From positions 16,757,633 through 16,821,632 of the forward strand of contig NC_089274.1 in NCBI RefSeq assembly GCF_963678975.1: a DNA stretch of 64,000 bases, given 5' to 3'. The stretch's first letter is position 1. The number at the start of each line of letters is the position of its first letter. The DNA is from Dysidea avara (Eukaryota > Porifera > Demospongiae > Dictyoceratida > Dysideidae). Positions 32,895 through 45,094 of this stretch are shown in pieces. The position numbers were made by a program, and so were the translations under genes. The notes beneath the pieces are model-generated. The model did no database searches, had not been told where the DNA came from, and saw only the letters and a list, made by a program, of their open reading frames with translations.

Positions 32895-33168
32895 CAGGGG
32901 CGGGTCCAGATTTTGGAAAGGGGGGGTGCACTTTGTTGAAAAGTTGAAGACCAAAAAAAAAAAGGTCAACAGCAATAATGGCTGTCCTTTACCTAGTGTA
33001 TATACTATAAAGTATATAAAGATCCTATACACTTCCTCATGAGCACTGTGACTGCTTTATTAGAGTGATTGGTGATTGACTGCTCTATTAGAGTATCTCG
33101 ATCTTATATGCATTTTTTAAAAGGGATGAAGGGGGCACGTGCCCCCTGTACCCCCCGATCCGCCACTG
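32895..33168. mobile_element. CAGGGGCGG...-family element, 5-bp duplication
   Basis: Ends CAGGGGCGGGTCCAG and GATCCGCCACTG, flanked by AGTAG (32890-32894, 33169-33173). The interior has AAGACC-A(n)-GGTCA and paired TTAGAGT motifs like the copies at 18952 and 36916. Confidence 0.8.
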
Positions 33169-33630
33169 AGTAGCTACTTGTTTCTTATTAAAAAAAAATT
33201 GGATTTCCATGCAGGCGGGAGGTCATTGATCATTATTCGTTATACTCCAAAATTTCAGGGGCTAAAAAAAGGGGGCTAGTTGTGGTCAAAAAGCTAGTGA
33301 CTTTTAGCTAGTTGTAAAAGTCAGACTAAATGGCAAGCTGCACCACAGAAAAGAATGAAGTAAAACATTACATACATGTGCTGTGCATGTTTACAGGGAT
33401 TTGACTAATAGTACCTCAAGATCTAGTCTTGAGATTCAGTTGCCATTTTCAAAAACTTCCCACTTGTGGTACACTACATTTGCAACTTATGGTCATTTTC
33501 CCATTCCACTATATTGATATGAAATAATTGCCTTAAAATCATATAAAACAATAGTTTGGTCTAAAGAATTGGTTTATACGTCACTGTAAATTTGTTTGCT
33601 ATTTCCTAGTTCCAGGTCTCAGTCACTTTT
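33169..33630. other. Intergenic, nothing recognised
   Basis: Low-complexity AT-rich DNA, no exon or repeat that I can name. Confidence 0.35.
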
Positions 33631-33634
33631 TTAA

Positions 33635-33860
33635 AAAACATTTTTTATTAATGCTTTACAGCACAAGTACTGAAGGTCTGTAGGACACCTGGTCCTACAG
33701 CCTGCTCAAAGACTTTAGCTACATTAGGTGTGTTTGAAAAGTTGGAGAAAGGAGAAAAAATCCATGACTGGACCTAGGTAGCCTTGAACCTGCAGCCATC
33801 CGATTTACGCTCGAACACTTACAGGAGTCTACCAGGTGGTCAGGATGTTTTCTCCTTGTT
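33635..33860 (-). repeat. tRNA-derived SINE (minus orientation)
   Basis: On the minus strand the head has a good B-box (GGTTCAAGGCT, about 33791) and a weaker A-box-like TGGTAGACTCC. A pyrimidine-rich middle follows, and the tail GGTGTCCTACAGACCTTCAG...AAAGCATTAATAAA. The same tail stands alone at 33941-34015, so it may be borrowed from a LINE 3' end. The strong Pol III B-box makes the SINE reading likely. Confidence 0.6.
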
Positions 33861-33940
33861 ATTTTCATGTAATTATATCCATAGGAATTCTAGAGAGTAA
33901 CTCATTATCTCTAAGTACCCCAAGTAGAACCAAATGGACA

Positions 33941-34015
33941 CTAGTTTATTTATTAATGCTTTACAGCACAAGTGCTGAAGGTCTGTAGGACACCTGGTCC
34001 TACAGCCTGCTTATC
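33941..34015 (-). repeat. Solo SINE/LINE tail
   Basis: Almost identical to the last 75 bp of the SINE at 33635-33860 (GCTTTACAGCACAAGTGCTG, then CCTACAGCCTGCT). It starts with a TTTATTTATTAATG tail complement, as expected for a 5'-truncated retroposed copy. Confidence 0.6.
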
Positions 34016-36915
34016 TCAAATTGCTTGCAGATTTGATCTTGCCACAATTATGTTTCAACTAGGTAAATATGCTCCCACACTCCCCTGAAATCCCTTCAGT
34101 CATTCTCTTCACTGACATTTCGCTACGCAAAAATCGTGACAATATACGGAACACAAAACACAAAAAATGTGCAATTCAAACACAAGAAAAGTTTTTTTAG
34201 AAAGTCTCAGGTTTGGGCTAGTTGTAAAAAAATGTTTTTTGCTCCAAATCAAGCTGTCTGTTACTAAAAAGGTTAGCTAAATCATTTTAAGAACACCGTT
34301 TTTGAGGTGTATGACATTTGCTGTGCTGTAAGACTGCATGATGATGATGTACAAAATAATTCATAGACTTATATATCCAGCAAAACTTACCCCTAACAAA
34401 CAAAATCTCCTGAGGCCATCCCTACATGTTCATCCAGCCAGCCACCAGGGTTGATTGTCACAAATATTCACTTTTCCCATCAACGATTGTGACGTGGAAC
34501 AGTTTACTAATATCAGTAGCTAGGTCAGAATCTTTAAGGACTATTTTATCTCTAATTAATTTGTACATTTACACTCATATTTGAATTCTGTACTTTAACA
34601 ACTATGATATTAATACTGTAAAATAATAGCCAGCCTTCTTAGTGTCGTGTGCAGTCTGTGCACATGATAGCGTGAAAACAGAGAAAATGAAATTAGAGGC
34701 AGTGGGATAAAAAGGGATGTGGGTGGGGATGAGAAACAATTAACTTAAGTTTGTCTGGCCTAAATGCGCTTATAGCAGAATGATTTTACTATGACATGAG
34801 AAAGTGCCCCAACATATTTGAGTGAATATTTTAGAGATCAGTTATTCGGTTATGCAAAAAGTAACTGATACCTGGACAGTCATGTTGTTAGAGACACATG
34901 CAGTCATACATTAGAGGATTCAACGTAGAACTGTGACCTATGTAAGGGACCAAGGACACTGTAACCTCCCTATTGAAGGATAGTTTCTGAGGTCCCTTTA
35001 CCAATACAATTTTTTACCTCAGTCTGAAATAACTATATGACAACTGATATTATGATAAAATTTCATTTAAATTTGTGGGACCAAACAATTATAGAGGTTC
35101 TATATACTGTATCTCTATAATAGTAATCAGCATGCATATTATTGGGCACTTACTAAAGAAGCACGCATGCTTGGGAGTCTGGGGATATGCCTGCATGAAC
35201 ATGCAGTTTTCTGACTGAAATACAATTTTAACTACATTTTATTCAAAAATGCAACCGAATGTTTTATTTGAATAGATCAATAATACCCAGCTGCATGACT
35301 GTTCTATTAGTCTTCCCTCTACATAAAGTGCCTCTATATATGCATATCATGATAAAGGTGATTCCGATCATGAGTATGGTGTTCAACTTTCAAGCGCATG
35401 ATGAGTGCCAGGAAACTGCATATACCCTTTAGTGTGTGTGACCTTCGTACTTTTGAATTTACAGTGTAACTATACCTGTCACAGACTGTACAGCTAAATT
35501 CTCTATATCAGAAAGTTGTCATGTAGTGGGACACATATATCCTCTTATATCATGTGTCCTCAACTCATACGAGAACATGCAAGACATTGGTAAATCCCAA
35601 AGTATGCATCTGCTGTATGGTCATGGTCACCATGGTAACAGGCAACTTGTGATTTTGATTGCTCAGCTCATTATGGTTACTACTGCTGACTGTATCAGAG
35701 ATTGATGCTGTATAAGTTGCCAAAGCCACAAACTATTTGACAACTGTAAGGTTCCTAGTCACTGATGTCAATTTATAGCTATAGCGAAATGTTGTGCAGA
35801 AAAAATCTTTGCAAGTATTGAACTAGATTCATTTCCCATGCATGCACTTGGAATCGACCAGTAAACTCACTTGACTAACTCTAAATTTTACATCGCTGTA
35901 AAATGATTATTCGAAATCTTCAAAGCAGCCAGTAGATCATGACATTTTGAATTTTGGTCAGAATCATGCAAGGAGATTCTGGCACATTCTGTTGAAGCAA
36001 ACATTAGCTATACTTTGTTTCCTAGATGATGTGTAAAGGTTACTTTCAGCATATATGAGCAATGGGCTGGAACCTAGCAATTATAGGCCATCATATACTG
36101 TTTCCCGAGAAGCAATCAAATGGCAAGACTGCATGAGTGATTATAAACTGAAATTTCATCGTTTTTTTGATCAGTCTAATGACAATACATTGTTTAACCA
36201 GCAGACTAGTTGCAAGGGATGCTTCAATGGATTTTTCGTAAGTATATAACAAACAATAACAAGCACTTTCCAAGAATTTGAACCTATAAAAATGTCTTTC
36301 AGCAAGTAAATAGATAAAGCCTTTGATTACGAGTAGTAGAATAAATGAGAGCTAGAGTGGCTGCATGGATGCATGACGACTATATTATCAGAGTATCTTT
36401 TAAACTTCAACACAAAATTTTTTGTGCTTTTTAAAATTAATATAATGATTACCAATCAGTGTCAGTGTGGTAGGGCAAAGTGGTACGTGGGTGGGTAACA
36501 AGAAACAAGGAATTAATAAAATGTTGGCCTTACTAGCAAGCCATGTAATGGAATACAACTAAGTTACTACATCAGTACACTTTGGCAAGCACTCATGCAG
36601 GCATGCAAAATACACTGTGCAAATAGATTTGTACTTAGGCACATGCAAAGAGTGCACATGTAGTTCACTATATGTATCACACATATAGTGTGTTTACCAT
36701 GTCATGCATCACATGTAGTACATGTGTTCATTGCATTTGCAACATATGTATAGACAGTTAAAAGTAGAATACATATACTATTACGTGACAGATGTTTTAC
36801 AAGTGCATAGGTGTTTCTGCTTTTAGTTTGCAAAAAGATTGAAATATTCTAATAGAACAGTCAGTTGTTCTAATAGAGCAGTTAGTGTGTACAATTAATT
36901 GCCCTCAGATCTGAG
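34016..36915. other. 2.9 kb without recognised feature
   Basis: Both strands were read. There are only short frames, the longest at 36055-36249 (64 codons) without any motif. There is no polypyrimidine-AG plus codon-biased segment that would suggest an exon. Several TGCATGCA-type short palindromes are present, which are common in this DNA. Confidence 0.4.
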
Positions 36916-37255
36916 CAGGGACGGATCCAGAGTTTCGAAAGAGGGGGGGCACCTTTCTGAAAAACAGTTGAAGACCAAAAAAAACTTGCTGAAAACCAGT
37001 TGAAGACCAAAAAAAAAAAAAAAAAAAGGTCACAACAATAATAGCTAGTTATCCTTACCAACTATATCACATCTGTTATGTAAAATAAAATCCTATTTGT
37101 AGCTTCATAGGTAAGCTACACTGCCTCATGAACATTGTGACTGCTTTATTAGAGTAATTGACTGCTCTATTAGAGTATCTCGATCTTGTATGCAATTTCT
37201 TGAAGGGGGGGGGGGGAGGATTTGCCCCAAATGCCCCATCCTGGATCCGCCACTG
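36916..37255. mobile_element. CAGGGACGGATCC-family element, 5-bp duplication
   Basis: Near-identical to the reverse complement of the copy at 18952-19255, including the poly-A tract, the CAGTTGAAGACC block (duplicated here) and the TTAGAGTAATTGACTGCTC motif pair. Direct repeats CTGAG at 36911-36915 and 37256-37260. Confidence 0.85.
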
Positions 37256-37458
37256 CTGAGAAGGCTATATCTTCAAAATTTTCCTGTGGGGTCATGCCCC
37301 CAGACCCCCTATAGAAATCATGCTTCACCAGCTGACTGTGTTTTACAACCACCTGCATGGAACAGAGTCCCCCTATATCTAAATATATGCTGTGCCTATG
37401 AAGTGTATATACACACATGTGATTATAGGCCTACATGTGATGCACATATGTCATATGT

Positions 37459-37505
37459 GCTGGTATCATACGTCTATTAAAACAATAGACGTATGATACC
37501 AGCAA
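37459..37505. repeat. Short perfect hairpin
   Basis: GCTGGTATCATACGTCTATT and its exact complement, separated by five bases. No clear flanking duplication. Confidence 0.6.
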
Positions 37506-37759
37506 TTGTACCGGCAGTAGACAATTGTCTTGTGGAAATTTTAAGGGAAGTCAATCATCCAGAAAAAAAAACAAAAAACAACCATTTCATGCTATAGGTA
37601 GGGAACTTGCATATGAACAGAATTAAGCAATTGAGTATACAGCTATCATATTGTTTTGTGCCATGCAAGGAGAGAGAGGGAACATGGTGTTGAAGTATAC
37701 ATGGCGGGGGTCTAAAATTTCCAGATTTTAGAATATTTAAAGCTTGAAGATTGCTGTTT

Positions 37760-37925
37760 ACAGTGACCGTTCTATTAAAGTGGTTAATTGTTATCTTACA
37801 AAACTGACCAATTATAGATCCAAAGGCAAATCCACAACATCCTCCTGATATTCCCCAGAACACACTCGGAGATGCACTAAGACGTCTACCCAACACAAGT
37901 CTTGTATATAAAAGCCTCGACGTAC
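37760..37925 (-). other. Possible member of the glycine-rich membrane family
   Basis: Minus-strand frame with SVFWGISGGCCGFAFGSIIGQF, which resembles IIFWGGVGGVSGWAYGVLMGG of the protein at 22384-22737. There is no ATG in frame upstream and a potential GTAAGA donor lies just after it. It could be a first exon fragment, a pseudogene or chance. Confidence 0.25.
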
Positions 37926-38138
37926 CGCTCTGATCAGTATACGGACTTGTGTACAATATTGCGGTTTATACATATACAAATCGCACCGCTATTTTCTAAA
38001 AGCAGGAGAAGCTAGGATATATATTACTTACGCAGTTAGAAACCTTCGTGATATGTGACCAATGAAACAGCTGATTAATAACCAGGGTATTCCCCTTTAT
38101 TGAACACATACGCGCGTGCGCGTACAATAGAATACAAA

Positions 38139-38955
38139 ATGACTGAGGAGACAAAGCCAGAAGGCAATAACGTCAAATCAAAGCCGAAAGAGGATTGGGT
38201 GAAGTTGAATATCGGAGGAAAGGTGTTTATGACGACAAAGACTACCCTCTGCAGGCACCCGAATTCCTTTCTAGCCCGAATGCTGCACAATGATCCTGAA
38301 TTGCCATCTTTAAAGGTAGAGAGTGATAATCACCAGCACTTTAGTACTGTGGCTTTACACTAGGACGAGAATGGTGCTTATTTGATAGACAGAGACCCCA
38401 ACTATTTCAACCCAATTTTAAACTACCTTAGACACGGAAAACTAATAATTGACCCCGGAGTGGCAGAAGAAGGTATTTGATCACATCACTTTGCCCTTAT
38501 CAGTTCCACTATTATAACAGGTGTATTAGAAGAGGCAGAATTCTATAACATACCACCTCTTATCAAGACGCTGAGAGATCGAATGGGACTGGCAACAAAT
38601 GGCTCAGTACGATATAAAAATATTTATTGCTGATGTGAAAAATAGTGCATGTGTGCAGGGTTCAGCTAACCATGTCTATCGTGTGTTACATTGCCAAGAA
38701 GGGGAATTGACACAGATGTTATCAACATTGTCAGATGGTTGGAAAATGAACCAAGTATGATATTGTGTATCAATATATGTTGCAATATTAAGTAACCCTT
38801 CCACATAGCTGGTGAATATTGGGTCACAATATTCATATAGCAGTTCAGATCAAAGTGAATTTTTAGTAATTGTATCAAGACAAGTTGATGAACGTCCAGA
38901 ACAAGATTCACACACCACACTCAAAGAAAGAGTTAGAAAAATTGATGTTATATAA
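38139..38955 (+). CDS. KCTD5: KCTD2/5/17-type BTB protein, 5 exons
   Basis: Exons 38139-38315, 38364-38472, 38521-38606, 38659-38754 and 38809-38955 give a closed frame of 204 residues, normal for this family. Residues about 20-120 are a T1/BTB domain ([18 protein letters not shown], then [29 protein letters not shown]). The C-terminal half has [24 protein letters not shown] and [19 protein letters not shown], a block typical of KCTD2/5/17. Family members form pentamers and act as substrate adaptors for cullin-3 ubiquitin ligases. The usual short C-terminal tail is diverged. Introns are 48-54 nt. The gene ends 254 bp from the stop codon of the E2F gene and is convergent with it. Which of the three vertebrate paralogues it equals cannot be said; a single ancestral copy is likely. 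Confidence 0.9.
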
Positions 38956-39209
38956 CATCATTTTTTTTTTATTTCCACAGTCACTTAAAGATCAAGGGTC
39001 AAGAATGTAACCAACAGCATAACAAGTGTCAGATAAACTTATACCATAATGGATAGTACTGTTTATACAATAATAATAATAATATAATCTTCAAGAACAG
39101 GTTTACACTTAAGAATATGATACAAAACATTTTTGTACAGAATTGACAGGTAAACACATTTAGTGTGGCTGTAAACATCATCTTTTCTTTTGTTATAGAC
39201 TTAAATAAA

Positions 39210-40986
39210 TTAGGACCATGTTTTAACAGGAAATGGACTAACAACATCATACAACTCTGCTATCCCTTCTCCGTGCTGTAAACCATCACACAAGTCAGGG
39301 TATTCTGGTAGTGGTGACAAAGATATGAAATCATCTTCACCATTATTAGTAAGATATGGCAGTAAGCTTGGATCAACTCCCATGCTATGAGGATTGGAGT
39401 GATCGATGAATCCATCCGCATGATCACCCAAACTAAGACTGTTATCAATGTCACTCGGCTCATCAGACAATGCTGACGACCATGAATAATTTAAGTTCAG
39501 TTCTCTAGATAGGTCACGCTCATCTACAGGCTCATTCTTGACTTGGTTAACACATTGCAAAGATGGCGGTGGTGGTGGTGGTTGTACAGGGGGTGCTGTG
39601 GTATTTTCTTGCTGTTGTTGAGGCTGCTGCTGCTGCTGCTGTTGTTGTTCTTCATCTCCACACACATACACTTCAATTGGACCGGCCTTACTTCGCAAGT
39701 AGATTTGGTAATTCTGCAACAAAATGTAAACAAAAGAAAAACAAACAAGACATACTTCTTGTGGGTCTGGCACTTCTAATCTTGTTTGTGGAGGAGCCTT
39801 AATGGCCAATACAGTCTTGTCCTTAAAGTCATCAATAGACTTGAGATCTTTGTATGTTATCAATGCTAGCGTGAATGCAGTTAAGGGGCACAAACAGATG
39901 TTATGCATGCACAAGCTCACACAAAAGGATATGATTGAGAGGAGTCATTTTCTTCAGATAGTTTAGAAAACTCCTTTTTGCACATTTCTATTAATTGATC
40001 AATTTGGTTCTCTCCCATTTGTTGCTCTTCCAGCTGAGCTCTGAGGCAGTGCACCTGAGCCATGTCTTGTGGGTCTGTAGCTCTGCAAGAAACCATGAAT
40101 GTGCTAAACCAGTGTATTAATAGCATCAAAAAGTGACAGAATAAGGTGACAATGTTGTGAAATGCTATTAGCAAAGAGCTGAAATATTGAAAGCTTACAA
40201 TGCCCTTCCTGCCTACATAATAGGGGAGTTATTTTTGGTTGCAAGTGTCAGAAATCGTTAGTAGGTGTTTCACCCCACTTACTTCCATCTGATGTGATTC
40301 TTTGATGCTTTTGCTATCAACTCGATTCCTTCGAGTACATTTGTAATGTCATATATCCGTCTTTTTTGTACTTGCAGTTTCCGTGATACTTCATTCAAAT
40401 CCAATACCCCATCTTTGGACTGACTTAGAAGATCATAAAACTTTCTTGTCAGCGTCCCAAGAGATGTCTCAATTCTGTTAGGGCATCTTGGTGAAACTGT
40501 AGTAGTTGTGCAGTAAACACAGCCATCATCATGTTAACAACATACTAAACTCACCACCTTCTGTTTTAGATTTCTTCCTAGAAGGTGTGTCATCTAACTG
40601 TAGTTTTCTTTTTGCCTGCAAACAAGTGGGAGTTACATTCAATACACAAATTTGTGGTTTGTCCATGTTTATGTTTTTCACAACCAGCTGATGTGAGAAA
40701 TTTCCTTTCACCTAAAGCGGACTAAAAGCTACCTTTCCCGAACAATTCAAAGCATAACCAAAGCCATGCATACCTTAACACACAAGACAGGACCTTCTAC
40801 TTAAAAAAAGGCGGGCTCTACCTGAAATCCAGGGCTGGTGATTCCGTCGTGGTAAGCGAGGTTGTCCATCCAACGCCCATCACCCGGAGTCTCTTCGGAA
40901 ACTTCGCCACGATACCGAAACGTTACCATCTGCTTTTCTAGTGGTTGGTCCATTTCGATCTGGTTTGCACCAGAAGCCTTCCTCAT
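39210..40986 (-). CDS. E2F: E2F transcription factor (E2F1/2/3-like)
   Basis: Exons, right to left: 40822-40986, 40555-40615, 40283-40496, about 39920-40082, 39756-about 39880, 39210-39713. Order of parts: KRKLQLDD (cyclin A-binding RxL-type motif, found in E2F1-3), the winged-helix DNA-binding domain ([48 protein letters not shown]), a leucine-rich dimerisation segment ([18 protein letters not shown]) and the marked box ([45 protein letters not shown]). A glutamine run follows, and near the C terminus a pocket-protein-binding stretch ([13 protein letters not shown]). It should bind DNA with a DP partner and be held by Rb-type proteins. The start ATG is 3 nt inside an exon that opens with an acceptor, and the frame is open upstream in a possible earlier exon without ATG, so the N terminus is uncertain. 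The exon junction between 39880 and 39925 could not be fixed. Confidence 0.9.
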
Positions 40987-41099
40987 GTCCTGCAAAAGCG
41001 CGTAAACTACCTCTAACCAATAACTGTTCCAGCTATTGTCGTGAGAAAATAGCTTAAATTCTCACCACAAAGAAGCGGCTTACTTGATAACTACAATCA

Positions 41100-41375
41100 A
41101 TGTTAACAGTTTCAGGGGTTCGTCCAGGCTGTTTCCGTTTTCTGTTAATATACGGATTTACATATCCGGGTATAATTTTGGCTATTTGTTGTTAAGGGTT
41201 CGCTAAAATGACTTATAATGATTGTAGTACAACATGAGTGGCGTGGTTCGGTTGGTTTATGTGAGAAGCCATTACCGTACCACGCGCGAAACACTTTGAT
41301 ACAGTTCGCGCCCTTTTTGTTCGTACAATCAATAGCACGTGTGTCCTAAATATATGTGCATTATTTGGATTAGCA
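41100..41375. promoter_or_regulatory. Divergent E2F / NDUFAF8 promoter with E2F sites
   Basis: The 5' ends of the two genes are about 390 bp apart by start codon. The interval holds GCGCGAAA (41284-41291), the exact complement of the E2F consensus TTTSSCGC, and a near site TTCGCGCC (41305-41312). A GCGAAAC half site lies inside the first NDUFAF8 exon (about 41451). E2F genes are autoregulated through such sites in other animals. That use here is inferred from position. Confidence 0.6.
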
Positions 41376-41694
41376 ATGAAAACCTTTCCAGCAGTGTCCT
41401 CCTCCTGTAGCAGCGTGCGGTCTTCACTCATTTCAACTAGAAAGAGACTACGCGAAACGCCCAAGCTTCTTGCTCACTGTAGCACTGAGGTGATGCCCCC
41501 CCACTACAATAACACCTTCTAATGTATTTCGTTTTTCACTCAAATACCGCCTTTGTAGTTGTAAGGTGACTGATCTTTTTTAGGCATCTGCTTATGCCGC
41601 GTGCGTGGCAGCCAAGAAGGACATCAAACAGAACGACTGCTTGGCAGAATTTCAGGCACTAAAATCATGTATGGAGAGAGCAAAGACACTCTGA
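41376..41694 (+). CDS. NDUFAF8: Complex I assembly factor NDUFAF8-like (twin CX9C), 2 exons
   Basis: Exons 41376-41489 and 41584-41694 give 74 residues. The protein has an exact twin CX9C pattern: C-STEASAYAA-C and C-LAEFQALKS-C. Proteins with this fold are oxidised in the mitochondrial intermembrane space or act in the matrix. The RLRETPKLLAHC..EASAYAAC block and EFQALKSC match the NDUFAF8 (C17orf89) family in order and spacing. In mammals NDUFAF8 stabilises NDUFAF5 for complex I assembly. Length is like the human protein. The N-terminal 20 residues are Ser-rich and basic, compatible with mitochondrial targeting. The gene is head-to-head with E2F and its stop codon is only 31 bp from the stop of KICS2 on the other strand. 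Confidence 0.8.
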
Positions 41695-41725
41695 TGATAC
41701 TTCATGTGTTAAAAAATGTCATTGA

Positions 41726-44700
41726 TTATTTTAAATTTCTTGGTCTTAGCATGGCTAATACACTAGACAGCCGTAGATGAGCAGCAATTTCTGAAGGGGA
41801 AAACAGAAATGTAAAATGTTGTGTGGTATACCTTAAAGTTAATTAACCTGTTAGCAGATTAATTGCTGTGTAATCTCGTTCTGTTTTCCGTGATGATGAT
41901 ACACCTATGAGTACTACACGAGTATCAATCTGATAAAGAAGATATGAAGTGTGCAGTTTCTGTAATGTACAGATCAAGCATGTAAGTTCAAACAAGCATT
42001 GCATTACTCTTACATCGTCGTGTTGGTACACAGGGCTGATAGAAGAGCCCATGTGACTAAGGGTACCCATTATAAAACTGACTATGTTTGGTCTGTGAGA
42101 TTGTAAGGAGAAATCCTAAAAACAGCCACAAGAGTGACAATTGCAGCTAAGAAGTGTAATTCATTACCTTTGGGATGGATATCATTGTGGGAAAACTGCC
42201 GAGTCCTGTGAGATGAAGGGCTGGTGACTCGGGCATGTGGTAACCACTTCCTTTGAAATTTGTCAGGCCATTTGTGTCCAGAATTAGACATACACATGTC
42301 AAATTTGACTGCCTCAAAGCAGAATGAACCCTAAAAATGCAAGATATATGCTTACACACATAAGCATGTTTTTAATAGACACATGCATACATTGCGATAA
42401 AATCTATTTCAAGCTTAGCACAAATTGTTTTCATGTCAGTGACAGTTCCATGCTGAGAGAGTACTGGCTCAAAGTAGAAACTGAACTACATGTGTATGAA
42501 ACATTAAGTCAAAACATACAGGAGTCTAAACTGACCTTAGACAATAGTATAACCATCACTCTGCACATCCACTGGTATAGTTCTGGCAAAGGAATGGTAT
42601 CTAGTAAGCTCATCTTTGATCTGATTTTTCCCTTAGTATGTTCTGGCTGGGACAGAGTCTTTATAACTTTTAGATATGAGTTTGACTTACCTGATTGTCT
42701 AACACATGAATGCCCTTCCAGGCATGAAGTCTTTCATTTGTTGAGTGTATGCTAAGAAGGGCAGGAAGAAAATCCCATTCAGATATTGATATCTGAGCTT
42801 GAACCAAATCAGTAAACACAGCCAGTTCACGACTAGGAGATGCAGAAATAACAGGTGGCTGAGAGAAACTGAAACAAACTTACTTCAAGACATCTTTTAC
42901 GACTTTCAACATGGGATGTGGCATGGAATCCTTACTCCTGTTGGATAAATAAAGTCAGCTGTGTAAACCATAAGTGAATCTAATTAACTTGTCAGTGAAT
43001 TCTTTTAACTGCCTCTCCACTTCTTTCCAGTCTGTCAATGACCCGTCATTCTGGGCTAACTTCAGGTAGCTATGCCAAGTTAAGGATTAAATGTTATTTA
43101 ATTCAGTACTGGATTCAGGAGGATACAATATCCCCATGTCTTTCTTTATGCTGATGTAATCCAATAGCTGGTTGCATAAATCAGCCATTTTTTTCTCCCA
43201 CGACGGATCGGTCCCTCCTAAGTTATGCTGATAAATATCTCTAACCCTTTCTAATTCTTTTAGCACACCATCATGGCTTGCCTTGCGTGCCTGAATAACA
43301 AGCAAGTAATGCACACAATACAAACCTGGTCTCATAAACCACACCCTAGTAATGTACCTTAAAAATATAGATTAATTACAGTCAAGAACAGAATCAAAAC
43401 AGGTTTCATAAAGAACACACACAGGTGTGGTGTAGTGGTTAGCATTAATAAGATCCAAGGGATTTTGATTTCTCTGAACTGATATAGTGTTACAGTAGTG
43501 GTTAAACTACAGTGATATATCTACTTTTAAGGCATGCAAAACTACATTGTAACTGTTTATTAGACAGAGATGAATGCTATATATATATGCATTTCCTTGG
43601 TTGGAATCCCACCATACAGAAACATGGTTACCACATTCAAGGGTGGCATCTATTACTTCAGTATAAATTTCACTTAAAATAGATACAAATGTTGATCAAT
43701 TATTGCTTAGCATGCACAGTTGTCAGACTCAACATTTGGTTACTGTGGTGCTTCCTACTAGCAGCAGTATTGCTGGCCTCTTTCAAACTTTAAACCCAGA
43801 CTATAGCTACTTGAATGACTTTCATTAGAACTCAGTTAGTAGCCATGGTGCCTACTGAAGGAAGCATGCTCACAATGATACAGCAGCTATACAAGGGCAG
43901 ATATAAGTATGGTTGGTACATGTAAGCTGTTCGTGTTCTGTTTAACAACAAATTCTTCTGACAAGTGATATACTTTTTTAAAGTTACTTATATGTTTTTT
44001 TTCTAAAGATCTAGTAACTATAGGTCCAGCACTCATGTGGTTCATGAGATGTTACTTAGGTCCAGTTTATAGAAATTGTTGAATTTTTTTTTATTGACCA
44101 GACTTCAGTTAGGTATGGATCAATGGGTCAGCATTAGAGAAATAATAAAAAAGTTTAAAGACTTCAGTGCTACCAATTAACTCTTGGTGTTATTTTTTTT
44201 TCTGGATGTGCTTACAATTTTGCAGACATAACCAGATAGCAAGGGGGGGGGGGGGGGGGATAGGACAAGCCCACGTGAATATGTAATAACATTGTGCAAG
44301 TACTGAAAGTATTTCACGTGAGCTCAATAGACCCTGTACAAAAAGGGGATCGACGGGGATTAATACATATTCTAGTTGTACTTCAAAGGGCATCCAAGTT
44401 ACTAGCTTAAGGACAGCTTTTTGCGGTAGTTCAGTAAATACCATACGCAAGGAAATTTTGACGTCAAAAAAATTTGGCGAATTTGACGAATCGGTTTAAT
44501 TCGTCAAATTTAAATTCGTCAAATATTTATAAGCACCCTTAAAAGTACAGGTTTTGCCTACAATTTCTTGATTTTCGTCAACATTTTATTTGTCAAATCT
44601 GCTGAAGTCTGAATTCGTCAAATTTTTCTTACGTCAAAATTTCCTTGCGTACGGTAGATGGTATTACTCAGGTGGTGTAATGCTCAGTACAAGATCTGAC

Positions 44701-45083
44701 CTCCCGTTTCTTCAACATGGATAACTTGTAGAACTCCAGTGAGTAGTAAAACTTTTCAGCTACTGCAAAATGAGACAACGAGGCCATAAAACTGGCCCAA
44801 TTACTCCCTCCTGTTGCAAAACGACTCTCCCTTTGCCGGTCCTAATACCATCATCACCATAATTACATACCACACCACTCTTCCTCACCACTTGGTCTCT
44901 AGCAGTATCAAAAGCAAACCTGGACAGCATAAGGAAGTAGTTGCTTAACGCGTCTTCTTCTGGTGTGGACAGTATAACATATTCCATAGTCTTTGCGGCC
45001 ACTGCAGATGGACAATAGTTAGTGTTTCACTGAAATCACCAAATACCTTTGGGAGATGTTGGTGTAGATGCCTTCGCAGTCAT
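41726..45083 (-). CDS. KICS2: KICSTOR subunit 2 (C12orf66), 13 exons
   Basis: Exons, right to left: 45047-45083, 44849-45001, 44701-44762, 43127-43290, 42989-43069, 42884-42937, 42691-42868, 42536-42646, 42391-42485, 42168-42330, 42014-42115, 41848-41959, 41726-41790. All phases close to one frame of 458 residues, close to the vertebrate length. Diagnostic blocks in order: VAEKFYYSL, KKDMGIFYLK, PHPML, LVQAQISISEWDFLPAL, FSFYFEPVLS, NFKGSGYHMP, DDKLHTSYLL and SSRKTERDY. They match KICS2, part of KICSTOR, which tethers GATOR1 to lysosomes so that amino-acid shortage can shut off TORC1. Intron sizes run from 44 nt to 1.4 kb. The large third intron holds a TA-flanked MITE (44441-44654). The donor of exon 2 has an alternative 9 nt upstream. 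A 59-codon frame ends just before the start codon and is listed separately. Confidence 0.92.
44441..44654. mobile_element. MITE with CC(A/G)TACGCAAGG ends
   Basis: Inverted ends CCATACGCAAGGAAATTTTG and its complement with one difference, about 30 bp in all, flanked by TA on both sides (44439-44440, 44655-44656). The interior repeats AATTCGTCAAAT several times in both orientations. The TA duplication suggests a Tc1/mariner-like origin. It lies in an intron of KICS2. A run of 17 G residues at about 44243-44259 is just upstream. Confidence 0.75.
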
Positions 45084-45094
45084 TTCAGGTGCTA

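Noticed and set aside
39543-39802. Plus-strand frames with Leu, Val or Ala runs
   Set aside because: They are shadows of the glutamine-proline tract of the E2F gene.
42324-42755. 143-codon plus-strand frame
   Set aside because: It lies across KICS2 exons that are proven by exact phases and family blocks on the other strand.
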